Shown here in pieces: positions 1 through 8,698 of a stretch of 64,000 nt of DNA. Under the pieces are notes generated by a model. It saw only the letters and a list, made by a program, of their open reading frames with translations. It did no database searches and had not been told where the DNA came from. The DNA comes from Debaryomyces hansenii CBS767 (Eukaryota > Ascomycota > Pichiomycetes > Serinales > Debaryomycetaceae). Position 1 is the first letter of the stretch; the number at the start of each line of letters is the position of its first letter. The stretch covers positions 806,001 through 870,000 of the forward strand of contig NC_006046.2 in assembly GCF_000006445.2 (NCBI RefSeq), given 5' to 3'. Position numbers and translations under genes: made by a program.

Positions 1-311
1 ATATCTGTTTCTGGTTCAGCCAATAATCCGCTCGCGTGAGATAGGACATCGCCAACGAATGATGCATTCGATCTAGACATGGTCATCATCTCTTCATTAC
101 CTCTCTCTAAATGGTGCTTTGTTCCGCCCTGGGTTAAAATCAAGCTACTTGGGATCTTATCAGTTCCACATGAGGCAATAGAAGCTCTTCTCTTCTGAAT
201 ATACGTGATGACCTCAGATTCATCTAAATCCTCATTTCTTGTTGCATCATACAGAAATCCGCTGTTTGCTAATGGTGAAAATTCATTATTGGATTCTCCC
301 CTGTAGGACAT
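1..311 (-). CDS. Unidentified protein, N-terminal part only
   Basis: An open frame reads leftward from an ATG at 311 to the window edge with no stop, giving 103 N-terminal residues. The visible part is polar and Ser/Thr-rich, begins MSYRGESNNEF and contains a basic KRRASIA patch that could be a phosphorylation site. There is no signal peptide and no membrane segment. It could be the cytosolic tail of a membrane protein or a regulatory region; I do not recognise the family. An 886-bp AT-rich spacer lies upstream. The frame is well supported as coding by its length and lack of stops, but function is open. Confidence 0.6.
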   Translation of the reverse strand, partial: MSYRGESNNEFSPLANSGFLYDATRNEDLDESEVITYIQKRRASIASCGTDKIPSSLILTQGGTKHHLERGNEEMMTMSRSNASFVGDVLSHASGLLAEPETD

Positions 312-1197
312 AGTTTTTTGGAATCAAAGATGAACTGAATTGTATGATTATTTGAAGATTATTTAGTAAATCATATCATTGAAACGCACTAATCAATTTA
401 GATTAAGCCACGCGCATAAATTCAATATCGTGGTTTTATTGTATAATAAACGAAACGTATTTCCTTTGTAAATTCTAACATAATGTTATTTTACGGTTGA
501 TGTATATATGATCAGCTTCTGTTACTTCTACTTAATATAACTGTAAAATAGTTTGTTCTCCTTCTCCCGTTTTATTTGTATGAATAATGGCTGCAAATTT
601 ACTATAATTCTCATATATAGCAAAAATCTAACAAAATTTAAAAAACTATTCCACAGTTCTTTTTTAGTAAAGATAGATAACAATATATCTACCTTAATAC
701 ATAGAAGTAATAAAATTTAGAGAATAAAAGGTTAACTATTCTTGTGTATATACAAAACACTATTGGATAGGTTAGGGAAGCGCATTGAAGTACTATATAG
801 CTCAAATAACATTCATCTATATTAATATAATGATAAACTCCCTGAAATACTCACCTTAATTTGAAAATATTCACGAGTCGTAGAAATAACTATGATCACC
901 TTCATAATGCACGGATGTAAGTATATTAGTAGTAAAAACACTAATGTATATCTCAGATAAAGAAATAAAGAGTGCAGCGATGAAGGCTTTTTTATATAAT
1001 TACTGACAAGGAGGCCATCGACTATGTCAGTTCCATCCAACAATAATAGGAACGATACAAAAATTGACATTATTTTACAGTCTGTATTTATTCTAATAAT
1101 TACAATCTCTATAAATGATATCACAAAACATCTTTTATAATCGGGTGGTTCGATATAAAATCAGTTTCTAGGAAAAACCTAATACTGATTGACAAAT
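312..1197. other. AT-rich intergenic spacer
   Basis: This 886-bp spacer contains the upstream region of the partial gene ending at 311 and the 3' flank of ERG2. It is very AT-rich with many short A/T runs. A 100-codon minus-strand frame (822-1124) is hydrophobic and low in complexity and looks like chance. I see no tRNA, LTR or clear regulatory motif. Confidence 0.5.
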
Positions 1198-1851
1198 CTA
1201 AAACTTTCCTCTTAACAAGTTTCTGACCATATCTAAACCAGTGAAGTAAACAGTCCTACCGAAGGCATGGAAGTCCAATGTGGAGGATAATGTATCTAAG
1301 AAACCGAATGGCAACATAGCTGGAATCCAACCCTGTGCCAATTCCAATGCAAATGCACCACCTGGCATAGAATATTGCTTAGAATGTCCCTTAGCTAAAT
1401 GATGAACGTCACCTGGTAAGTAGACTTCCGGTGTCAAAGCACCTGGGTAAGCAGCCCTTTCTTCTCCAGTCAAAATTGTAAAGTAATCATCAGCAAAATG
1501 AATACCAGTATGACCTTCTGTACCGATAGCAGTTCCGAAAAAGATCAAGTATTCACTGATAGATGCATGTAAGATAAACATGGTTCCCATGGCACCACCA
1601 GCATTATTATAAACCCAGTTGTCGAAGTTGAAGTCATTGATAATATCACCATATTCGGCCTTAATCTTTGGTGCTAATTCAAGCATAATAGCAGTAGCAT
1701 TTCCATCTGGATGGTTAGCAATAACTTCTCTTGATAAGCTGGCAAGTTTTTCTTTATCAAATCTATAATTTCTTGGTAACCAAGAGTAGAACAAGTGATT
1801 AAAAACGTAAAAAATAGCTAATGGGATAGCTGTGAAGTAAAATAATTTCAT
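1198..1851 (-). CDS. ERG2: C-8 sterol isomerase
   Basis: The 217-residue protein matches the ERG2/sigma-1 receptor family in length and throughout. This ER enzyme moves the fecosterol double bond from C8 to C7 to give episterol in late ergosterol synthesis. An N-terminal hydrophobic segment (about residues 1-22) would anchor it in the ER. The conserved core [20 protein letters not shown] (about 95-115) and the Asp/His-containing segment [14 protein letters not shown] are present. The ATG at 1851 starts the hydrophobic anchor. It diverges from CSN4 across a 202-bp spacer with two TCGTATA-type sterol elements, suggesting control by an Upc2/Ecm22-like factor. Confidence 0.95.
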   Translation of the reverse strand: MKLFYFTAIPLAIFYVFNHLFYSWLPRNYRFDKEKLASLSREVIANHPDGNATAIMLELAPKIKAEYGDIINDFNFDNWVYNNAGGAMGTMFILHASISEYLIFFGTAIGTEGHTGIHFADDYFTILTGEERAAYPGALTPEVYLPGDVHHLAKGHSKQYSMPGGAFALELAQGWIPAMLPFGFLDTLSSTLDFHAFGRTVYFTGLDMVRNLLRGKF

Positions 1852-1951
1852 TGTATAAAAAAATTATCGTCTACCTATAAGTGGTGATATAGTCTCGTAA
1901 TGGTAAGCTTTTATACCCTTTTATATTGCATCTTAAACCTTTTGGAAAATT

Positions 1952-1976
1952 TATACGACTCGTTTATAGTCGTATA
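1952..1976. promoter_or_regulatory. Pair of sterol-response-like elements upstream of ERG2
   Basis: TATACGA (1952-1958) and TCGTATA (1970-1976) are the same 7-mer in opposite orientations, about 100-125 nt upstream of the ERG2 ATG. TCGTATA is the known core of the yeast sterol regulatory element bound by Upc2/Ecm22-type factors at ERG genes. Inverted pairing in an ERG2 promoter makes chance unlikely. A third, one-mismatch copy lies near 2020. Confidence 0.65.
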
Positions 1977-2053
1977 AAAAATTATTTTGTGTTACTTGAA
2001 TTTTCAGGACTTAATAAGATACGATACATGTATACCAAGAATAATAGTCGAAT

Positions 2054-3109
2054 ATGTCGTCAATAATGTTATCTAATGAGGTTACAGAAACCTTAAATAA
2101 CCGTTCAATACCCAACATAGACAAATATTTGTATTTGAGACAAATTATATATAAGAATACCGAGTCAGAGGCTAATCAATTGGTAGATAACTTACCCCTA
2201 GATAGCGAAGATGATGAGTTGGCTGCATTGATGATCTTATTGAAGATAGAGTTTATCCTAGAATTCAGAGAATTAGATATCTATGAGGTAGACTCTCTTA
2301 ATAAAATGGTTCTGCTTTCGAGTGCTTTCCCAAAAGGGCCTTTTAACGTACAGAATAATCCAACTAGACAATATATACGAGTGAAATATAATGATTTATA
2401 CAACGATTTCCAATATCTATTCAATCCAACTGTTACAATCTTCAGGTTTATGGAGCTCGTCAATAAAAAATTAACCACATTGAGTAACATACCTGATACG
2501 GAGGATGATAATGTTATAGATTTGGCAGTGGACTTATACTTGAAAGTAGTTGATTATTGTTTCTTGGCAGGGAGTGACTTCAGGAAGAAAAACATATTGA
2601 AGTTTCTTGACGAAACATTAGGGATTTCACAAGCAACAAGCGTAGATTCCACAATTGCAAACAGATTTAACAAGAAAGTCGATGATTCGATAAGAGGTAT
2701 ATTCACATTACTTAACGAGGAGAAATTTATCCTGTTCACACAATACGAAACATTTTTGACTAATTCGAAAGCACCAATAGTGAAGAAAATTGCAAAGACC
2801 AATTCATCATTATTGGTATCAAATTTCCTTGAAAATAATATTTCGTTGCTTCCTAAATACTATATGAATATTCACTTGGATAAGATAACCCAATTGTTCA
2901 TAATACCGACAGATTTGGATATTGAGGGCCTTGTTTCGCAAATGATAATCAATGGAAAATTACCACCAGGTACTTGCATAGATCAAATGGAACAGACTAT
3001 AATATTTGGCGAATTTCAGCCTGAATACAACAATTTTGATACGCATGTACAAGAGGTTTCTGAAATGGTAGACGAAATAGCAAATTTAATTCATAATACA
3101 AATATATAA
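2054..3109 (+). CDS. CSN4: COP9 signalosome subunit 4-like PCI protein
   Basis: The 351-residue all-helical protein has the shape of a PCI-domain subunit. Its C-terminus carries the CSN4 tail signature: an MI..G..P.G.IDQ....I.F pattern followed by a terminal helix (about residues 295-350). The COP9 signalosome removes Nedd8/Rub1 from cullins. Typical CSN4 proteins are about 400 residues, so this one is somewhat short at the N-terminus. It starts at an ATG 203 bp from the ERG2 ATG on the opposite strand. Rpn5 of the proteasome lid is the closest alternative family, but the C-terminal IDQ segment fits CSN4 better. Confidence 0.7.
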   Translation: MSSIMLSNEVTETLNNRSIPNIDKYLYLRQIIYKNTESEANQLVDNLPLDSEDDELAALMILLKIEFILEFRELDIYEVDSLNKMVLLSSAFPKGPFNVQNNPTRQYIRVKYNDLYNDFQYLFNPTVTIFRFMELVNKKLTTLSNIPDTEDDNVIDLAVDLYLKVVDYCFLAGSDFRKKNILKFLDETLGISQATSVDSTIANRFNKKVDDSIRGIFTLLNEEKFILFTQYETFLTNSKAPIVKKIAKTNSSLLVSNFLENNISLLPKYYMNIHLDKITQLFIIPTDLDIEGLVSQMIINGKLPPGTCIDQMEQTIIFGEFQPEYNNFDTHVQEVSEMVDEIANLIHNTNI

Positions 3110-3145
3110 TCTATGTGAATATATATATATATAATCTAATCTGAT

Positions 3146-4060
3146 CTAATCATACTTGGAATATTCTTTAGTCCAGTATTGTCTTAATGTCTTCTGTTCA
3201 CCGAGCTTGTTGATTTCGCTGACCTCATCCTTAGTTAATTCAAAATCAAAAATTTCCAAACTGGCCTTGATTCTCTCCTTCTTGCTAGACGTTGTGATTG
3301 GTAAAATACCGTTTTGCAAAACACTTCTAAGCAAAATTTGACTATCAGTCTTGTCATACTTTGAAGCCAATTTGTTAACGTAGTCATCGATAGGACCTGG
3401 CTTACCTTTCAAAAGTGGGCCCAATGGTGAATAAGCTGTAACCAAGATATCATTAGACTTAGAAAATTCCACAATACCTGGTGTTTGATTCTGCAAGTAT
3501 GCATTGTACTCAATCTGGTTAATCACCGGTTTGTACTTAGGTTTACTATTCAAAATAACCTCAAGGTCTTCCTTAGCGAAGTTAGATACTCCGATATTTT
3601 TAGCATATCCATCATCCACTAATTTTTCAAGGTATTGCCATGCCTCAGCTAAATCGAAGCCATGTGTCTCCTTCTTAACGAAAGGAGCATGAATTAAATA
3701 CAAATCAACATAATCAACGTTCAAATCCTTTAAATCTGCCTTCAATGCTTCATAAGGGTTGGCATTTGTTGATCTTGCTTGGTAACTCCCATCGCCAGCG
3801 AAATACTTGTCTGTAACAAATACATCTTCTCTCTTTACACCACTATTGGTCAATGATTGACCAATCTCTTTGTTTGTATTGTACACTTCGGCACCATCAA
3901 TATGTGGTGCTCCAGTTTCGATTGCGAGTTGTACTGCATTGACTACGTTATCGTCAATTTCATTTCTTCCAAATTTGAACCATTTAGTTCCAACACCATA
4001 TCCAACAGCTGGGATTGTGTTTCCGTTTGAGAGCTTAAAGTTCTTTCCTTGTAAAGACAT
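3146..4060 (-). CDS. Aldo/keto reductase (YDL124W-like)
   Basis: The 304-residue protein is a NADPH-dependent aldo/keto reductase of TIM-barrel type. The catalytic tetrad is visible: Asp and Tyr in HIDGAEVYNTNKEIG, Lys in VTDKYF, and His in LYLIHAPF. GVSNFAKEDL and VINQIEYNAYLQNQ are standard family signatures. The GYGVGTKWFK opening and overall pattern resemble S. cerevisiae YDL124W, an alpha-keto amide/carbonyl reductase, more than Gre3 or Gcy1. Likely cytosolic, reducing aldehydes and ketones. Both strand neighbours are minus-strand genes; the stop is only 36 bp from the CSN4 stop (convergent). Confidence 0.9.
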   Translation of the reverse strand: MSLQGKNFKLSNGNTIPAVGYGVGTKWFKFGRNEIDDNVVNAVQLAIETGAPHIDGAEVYNTNKEIGQSLTNSGVKREDVFVTDKYFAGDGSYQARSTNANPYEALKADLKDLNVDYVDLYLIHAPFVKKETHGFDLAEAWQYLEKLVDDGYAKNIGVSNFAKEDLEVILNSKPKYKPVINQIEYNAYLQNQTPGIVEFSKSNDILVTAYSPLGPLLKGKPGPIDDYVNKLASKYDKTDSQILLRSVLQNGILPITTSSKKERIKASLEIFDFELTKDEVSEINKLGEQKTLRQYWTKEYSKYD

Positions 4061-4502
4061 TGTACTTATCCTGATATATTTCGATTTATTCTAATACCTA
4101 ATCAATTGAGCTTTTAAATATGATTCTTTGAACCCACTTTTATACCCCATAATAGTTTTCGGACTTATTGCGATTTTTGTAGCCACATTTAGTCAATATT
4201 AATAAGCATCAAAATGTATCTAAATAATATTGCTAAGCATTTATCCGACGACTAAAGTAAGCAATGTCAATATGGAGACGTAATAATTTATTAAATGTAT
4301 ATTATGACTAAAAAGAATAATTTTGAAACATAAAAATTTTATAATACATGTAAAGATGACAACATAAACTTCATATCTAAAAGTGCATAGAACCAGGAAA
4401 ATTAGTGGCAGACAATGACTCTAGGGGTAACAAAAAAAAAAAAGCGACTGTACGTTTGCTTCTATCGGACGGTAAATATACAAAATGACAACTGTATGAT
4501 AA
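4061..4502. other. Intergenic spacer (reductase promoter, NRM1 3' flank)
   Basis: 442 bp with no supported gene. It carries the reductase upstream region and the 3' flank of the WHI5/NRM1-type gene, with a 14-base A run near 4433. I see no tRNA or transposon end. Confidence 0.5.
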
Positions 4503-5813
4503 TTAACTGTAGAAACCAGAACCTAATTGTAACAAAGATTTCGCAACACTGAACGAATTTGGAGTTCCAAAGGTATTTTGGGAATTTCTAATAGGAGATG
4601 AGCTTAAAATATTATTGTTATCTTTTTTGGATACTTTAATTGAGTTACATGTCGATTCTCTCAATGGCCCATCATCATCTTCATCGATGGTTTCGTCAGT
4701 GTTGAGAATGGTTTGATTAACATCTTCTTGCTTAGTATTGGTCAGGGTTCGTGGTTGATTTCTGTTCTGGTTTTGTAAGTAGCCATTTACTAAATTTCTA
4801 GTGGATGATGATTTCTTCATAGGTGTCTTCAATATTTTATTAATTGGAGGCAATGACATTGATTTTAAGGTCACAGGGTTTGTCAGGGATCTCAAGTTAG
4901 AACTCTCCATATTAACCTTGCACATAAGAGGTTTTGGTAACCTGATCATTGATCCATCGGAAGTGACCGTCGTACGTGGTATGATTTCTGAATTTGCTCT
5001 TACTGCGTGTGTTTTGTTTGACTTAGTAACGTCACTTGGAATCAAAGGCACCTTTGATACATCGTGATAATACTGGGAACCCCTTTTGACGGAGAACAAC
5101 CGTAAATTCTGAGTGTTCTTGAAGTTACTGACGTTCTTGTCGTATGCAATGGCAGAAAGAGAAGGCTTCTTTGTGTATTTGTAAGAAGATATCTTTGCAT
5201 GATTGGAAGGATTTTGAACAATCTTTGTTTTGGTTTGCAAGTTCATGTTTGCAGAAGACGAATAGCCGGTCAGCTTAGGGGGCGTAGGTAAATGTGACTT
5301 TCTGTCAACAGGAGGAATAGTGGATTTGGTCAATAAATCAGAAGAGTCGAATGACGTGTTGGTTTGGGTTTGACTTTTGGTAGCGTCTATGTATTCATTA
5401 CCAGACTTGTTATTGTTATTAATGCTGTTTGATTTATGTTGGAGTTTATAGAATGCTAATTGTAGTTTGAGTTTCAACTTGGTGGCTGCAAGACCTGCGG
5501 TGGCATTTGTGCTGCTAGTCACTAATGGTTTGCTTGTTAAACTGGTAGACTTTGGCGGAGTGGACCCAAATCTAAAGTCAGAAAAGCTGACACTCTTGGT
5601 GGCCCGTAATGTCTGTGACTGAACCGGCAACACCTTCTGTCTCTTCAACGAGTCAGAAGGTGTCGAAGGCCCCACAACGTCAACCAATGAAGATGTATAT
5701 GACCGCTTATTTTTCAGACTCAACGGAGAATTGATGTTTAGACGTGAATCTCTAATTGGTGCTAATGCAATTCTGTTGGAGCTTTGGGAAGATGACGCAG
5801 TGAGTGACGACAT
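4503..5813 (-). CDS. NRM1: Whi5/Nrm1-type G1/S transcription repressor
   Basis: This 436-residue, Ser/Asn/Lys-rich, mostly disordered protein contains one short conserved block, KLKLKLQLAFYKLQHKS (about residues 112-128). This is the GTB motif that binds SBF/MBF in Whi5, Nrm1 and Srl3. Several S/T-P sites (for example GPSTPSD, SSSPIRN, FGTPNSF) fit control by cyclin-dependent kinase. In CTG-clade yeasts a single Nrm1/Whi5 protein usually serves this role. The N-terminal RIALAPIRDSRLNIN is also family-like. The ATG at 5813 is the first in frame. Symbol choice between WHI5 and NRM1 is uncertain. Confidence 0.75.
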   Translation of the reverse strand: MSSLTASSSQSSNRIALAPIRDSRLNINSPLSLKNKRSYTSSLVDVVGPSTPSDSLKRQKVLPVQSQTLRATKSVSFSDFRFGSTPPKSTSLTSKPLVTSSTNATAGLAATKLKLKLQLAFYKLQHKSNSINNNNKSGNEYIDATKSQTQTNTSFDSSDLLTKSTIPPVDRKSHLPTPPKLTGYSSSANMNLQTKTKIVQNPSNHAKISSYKYTKKPSLSAIAYDKNVSNFKNTQNLRLFSVKRGSQYYHDVSKVPLIPSDVTKSNKTHAVRANSEIIPRTTVTSDGSMIRLPKPLMCKVNMESSNLRSLTNPVTLKSMSLPPINKILKTPMKKSSSTRNLVNGYLQNQNRNQPRTLTNTKQEDVNQTILNTDETIDEDDDGPLRESTCNSIKVSKKDNNNILSSSPIRNSQNTFGTPNSFSVAKSLLQLGSGFYS

Positions 5814-6866
5814 GTTAGCAGTGTGATAGTAGATCTTAACGTCACTAATGGGTTGAGTCGCTGAAGAAGGTTTGTTTCTGACGAAAGATAAAATGTACCG
5901 AGTTATACCTGAAAATCCTAAACTTGATGTAAAGTATCAAATACTCAGTTCGATCAAAATACAAATACTCGATCGCGTTAACTAAAACTAAACTGTATTT
6001 TTCCAAATACCAAAATACTGCCAAAAAAATATCGCTAGTGGCGTTCGGGTTAGGAAGTTTACTTCTGACGATGTACGTTTTGGGAACCGTTTTGTTAGCA
6101 AATTGGCTGTAATTGTCAATTGGTCTTCTTTTGTGTTTGTGCCCTCCAACCACTTTGCAGGTAATGTTTACAATTTCATGCACACCTAAAAAACAATAAC
6201 ACCAAATATACTATTAATATTCGCATGGCTCGCACCGTTCTCGCAATGCGTCCTGGACTCCTAACGAGACGTGTCGTTTTATTTATGAATTTCTTGTTAT
6301 TACCGTTATATTTACGTCCCGAAACAGTTTGGTAGTAGTATTTATTTGCAAATTGCCTAATTGGGACGAGGTTCCAATGTTTAGTACCGCGACTTATGTA
6401 TAATGAGAACGCGATGAGGAATTCACGCAAGTGGTGGAGCAGCCGATTCGGAAGGGCTGCCACAGACAGGACTTGTCAGGACATGTAAGGAAATGGTATG
6501 GAAGGTACGATAACATAGGAGGTGTAGGGATACGACGAGAATGGGGTAGAGAATGTAAGTGCTTAGAATGTCAGAACGCAGGGAAGGGCAGTGTAGAATG
6601 TAGAATATGACGAAGGTAACGTGGGGAGTAAGAATGAAGAGATGATAGCTGATGCGCCTAGTTATACCGTTCGCCAGAAACAAATAAGGTATAGGGTGAT
6701 AAGCGATCGGTTCGTACATTATATGTTTTAGTGCATCCGATAGGTCACGACCGTGAGAGCGGTGGATGGCACGCTTGGACCGCCGGTGGCGGGAAGAAAT
6801 ATATACAGGATATGATTTGAAAAAACGGTTTTTGTTTTTATGTGATACATTTTTATATATCATAAA
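5814..6866. other. Anomalous intergenic DNA, left part of accessory island
   Basis: This 1,053-bp stretch holds no gene I can support. Three minus-strand frames (5845-6183, 6176-6463, 6423-6863) overlap end to end; they have no recognisable domain, and two share a weak QFANK-centred resemblance. From about 6420 to 6790 the plus strand is purine-rich and clearly richer in G than ordinary spacers nearby. Its origin may be subtelomeric or inserted DNA, now decayed. The TATA-like TTTATATATCAT run just before 6867 would serve the toxin-like frame. Confidence 0.45.
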
Positions 6867-7939
6867 ATGAACTTCAGTCGTTGTACGGTTTTATTTTTGT
6901 TAACTAGTAGTATTACTGCTGAGATATCTGATCACTTAGTAGCCACCACTGATAATGCTATAGTTAAGAGGGATTTCCCATTCTATGATCAGATAGCTAC
7001 AGTCGCTAGTAACGCCAATAAATGGAGATCGACTATTTTCTGGGGGGCCATAACACATACCTGTATCGGGGTAGCTGGATCAGGCGCTCGGGCAGTTATC
7101 TGGTGTGCATGCAATGATGCAAAGGGGCCAGGCGCCAGATCAAGTTGTATTAAAGCTATGGCATCGGCAGCTAAACGGGCAACCTTAGCTGTAGCTATTA
7201 CTTCGGAGGCCACTAACTTGTCAGGGTCAAGCGCTAAGCGTGAGGACGTTGATACTGCTATGGCTGAAATCCTAGTAATAGCAGGCCTATCCATAACTAT
7301 GATTTTAGAGTTATTAACAAGCCAGCAGTTATTAGTGCTCGTTCTGTTGAAGAAGATGGTACAGATGATTATATTTTACAAGATATGTCAGCTAATAATA
7401 CTTACGTCCGAGTCGTTAACAGGAACGGTACTTATGGCTGTTACGTGTTTAATGACTTAGAATCACATATGACGAAGAGAGCTGAAACTTGCGATCAAGA
7501 GCTAAGATGTCAAACTAGTGAAACGCAATTCTTCGGGGCCGTACTCTATTATGGTAGATATGTGTAAAGATTTAAATTTTGATGTTTTAGACGGAGGGGG
7601 TACCTGTTAGACAAAATGGCAGAGTATATGAGTAGCAGTGACGGTTCGAGTTATTTTAAGTTATATACTGGACTAGGTTAGTGGGATATGAGCTGGAGGG
7701 TATACTCTAGAGATATACTTACTGGTGGACAGCATGTGACACAGGTAATTAAGCTATTAACTGGTAAGAAATTATCTGTTTCATATTTTTTTGATGATAT
7801 AATAGATTATGTGAAAATAAATACTGAAAGAGATATTAAGAATGATTTTGATGATAACTATTTTAATGAAATATACGTAATTTTAGAAGATAAAATAAGA
7901 TTAAATAGCTTTACTGAACCACTTGTTGAATATACATAG
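6867..7939 (+). pseudogene. Broken K1-like killer preprotoxin gene
   Basis: An ATG at 6867 opens a frame with a hydrophobic signal peptide (about 18 residues), then a Kex2-type Lys-Arg at residues 34-35, a segment with three Cys and two hydrophobic stretches, and a second Lys-Arg at 124-125. This order, and short matches such as PFYDQI and a following W..TI.WG pattern, resemble the alpha region of the K1-type killer preprotoxin family encoded by totivirus satellite RNAs. The similarity then moves to another frame (open 7268-7564), which has Asn-X-Thr sites, a Lys-Arg at 7475-7480 and new Cys residues. There is one frame change between about 7268 and 7340. After the TAA at 7565, similar sequence flips frames again through 7610, hits a TAG at 7679 and continues to 7939. 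At least two or three frame breaks and one stop make it nonfunctional as a whole. Family call rests on architecture and short matches by eye. Confidence 0.6.
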
Positions 7940-8074
7940 AAATAAACCAATTATCTTTAGGTCTAACTGTTAATTTTTACAACTAGTTAGAGTTCAAGGT
8001 TTGATTTATTTAATGTTATATTAAATGCTTGTATATAGATTTGCAGCTTTTGCTGCTTACCGATATCTTGTCTT

Positions 8075-8123
8075 CTACTCCTAGCTATCGTAAACGATTT
8101 TTCATATATTCGTTTAGGAGTAG
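8075..8123. repeat. Imperfect inverted repeat
   Basis: CTACTCCTA (8075-8083) pairs with TAGGAGTAG (8115-8123). The inner flanks also match partly (AACGA against TCGTT). It lies about 135 bp after the toxin-like pseudogene. It may be a transcription-end hairpin or the trace of an insertion end; no target-site duplication was recognised. Confidence 0.5.
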
Positions 8124-8419
8124 GACACGAAATTTTTGGGGACTCTGCTTGCACCATACCGGTTAGTTCCATTTAGATCTCGCGAACATGCATTTTTCTT
8201 GGGTTTCCAGTGGTCGTACCGATGTCTTGGCTTGCGGCCTGGTTATAGTAAATGCAATTTTTCCCTCATGAAATGTAGAGACCGACGGCTAATTGATACC
8301 ATATATCTCATTCGAAACATTATGTGTAATTAGGGTCTTGTTTGATTGGTTATTCCAAGTTAAGATTATGGCTTGCAGCCTTGCAGCCTTGCACCAGAAC
8401 CCTCCTCTTCAATGTGTAT

Positions 8420-8453
8420 ACACAAGGGACGAATCTACACAAGGGACGAATCT
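8420..8453 (+). repeat. 17-bp perfect tandem duplication
   Basis: ACACAAGGGACGAATCT occurs twice without a gap (8420-8436 and 8437-8453). It lies in noncoding DNA between the toxin-like pseudogene and ATG3. Confidence 0.9.
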
Positions 8454-8698
8454 GCACCTTCCGAAATCGATCCCAAATCGTTGTCTCTAGCAGCACGAGC
8501 AACAGCTTTCGAGTTCAAGCAGGTCCCAGATCTTCTGTAGACGTAGGACTTGGGTCAGAAATTTGGAACCATTCGCCACACCTGTTTTGAACATCGCCAC
8601 GACTTCCCGATAACGGCTATTTAAGGAGAATGGGCCTGATAAGGACGGATAAGCAGGTGCTTCTAGCGTCTTTTACAATAATATTTTATTGAATAATT

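Larger units (their letters stand above)
7940..8698. other. Right part of accessory island and ATG3 upstream region
   Basis: 759 bp with no supported gene. Several short overlapping frames (8136-8590) have no domain. The stretch contains an imperfect inverted repeat (8075-8123) and a 17-bp tandem duplication (8420-8453). Base composition from about 8130 to 8640 is more GC-rich than usual spacers here. The last ~60 bp before 8699 are the ATG3 leader. Confidence 0.45.

Noticed and set aside
822..1124. 100-codon minus-strand frame
   Set aside because: Hydrophobic, AT-driven composition in a long spacer, no domain, no other support.
6423..6863. 146-codon minus-strand frame
   Set aside because: Reads the complement of a purine-rich stretch; no domain, overlaps another frame, ends at the toxin-like gene start.
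6989..7294. Minus-strand frame opposite the toxin-like gene
   Set aside because: A shadow of the plus-strand coding bias; no signal peptide or domain.
8136..8590. Three overlapping plus-strand frames (65-82 codons)
   Set aside because: No domain and mutually exclusive; noncoding repeats run through them.
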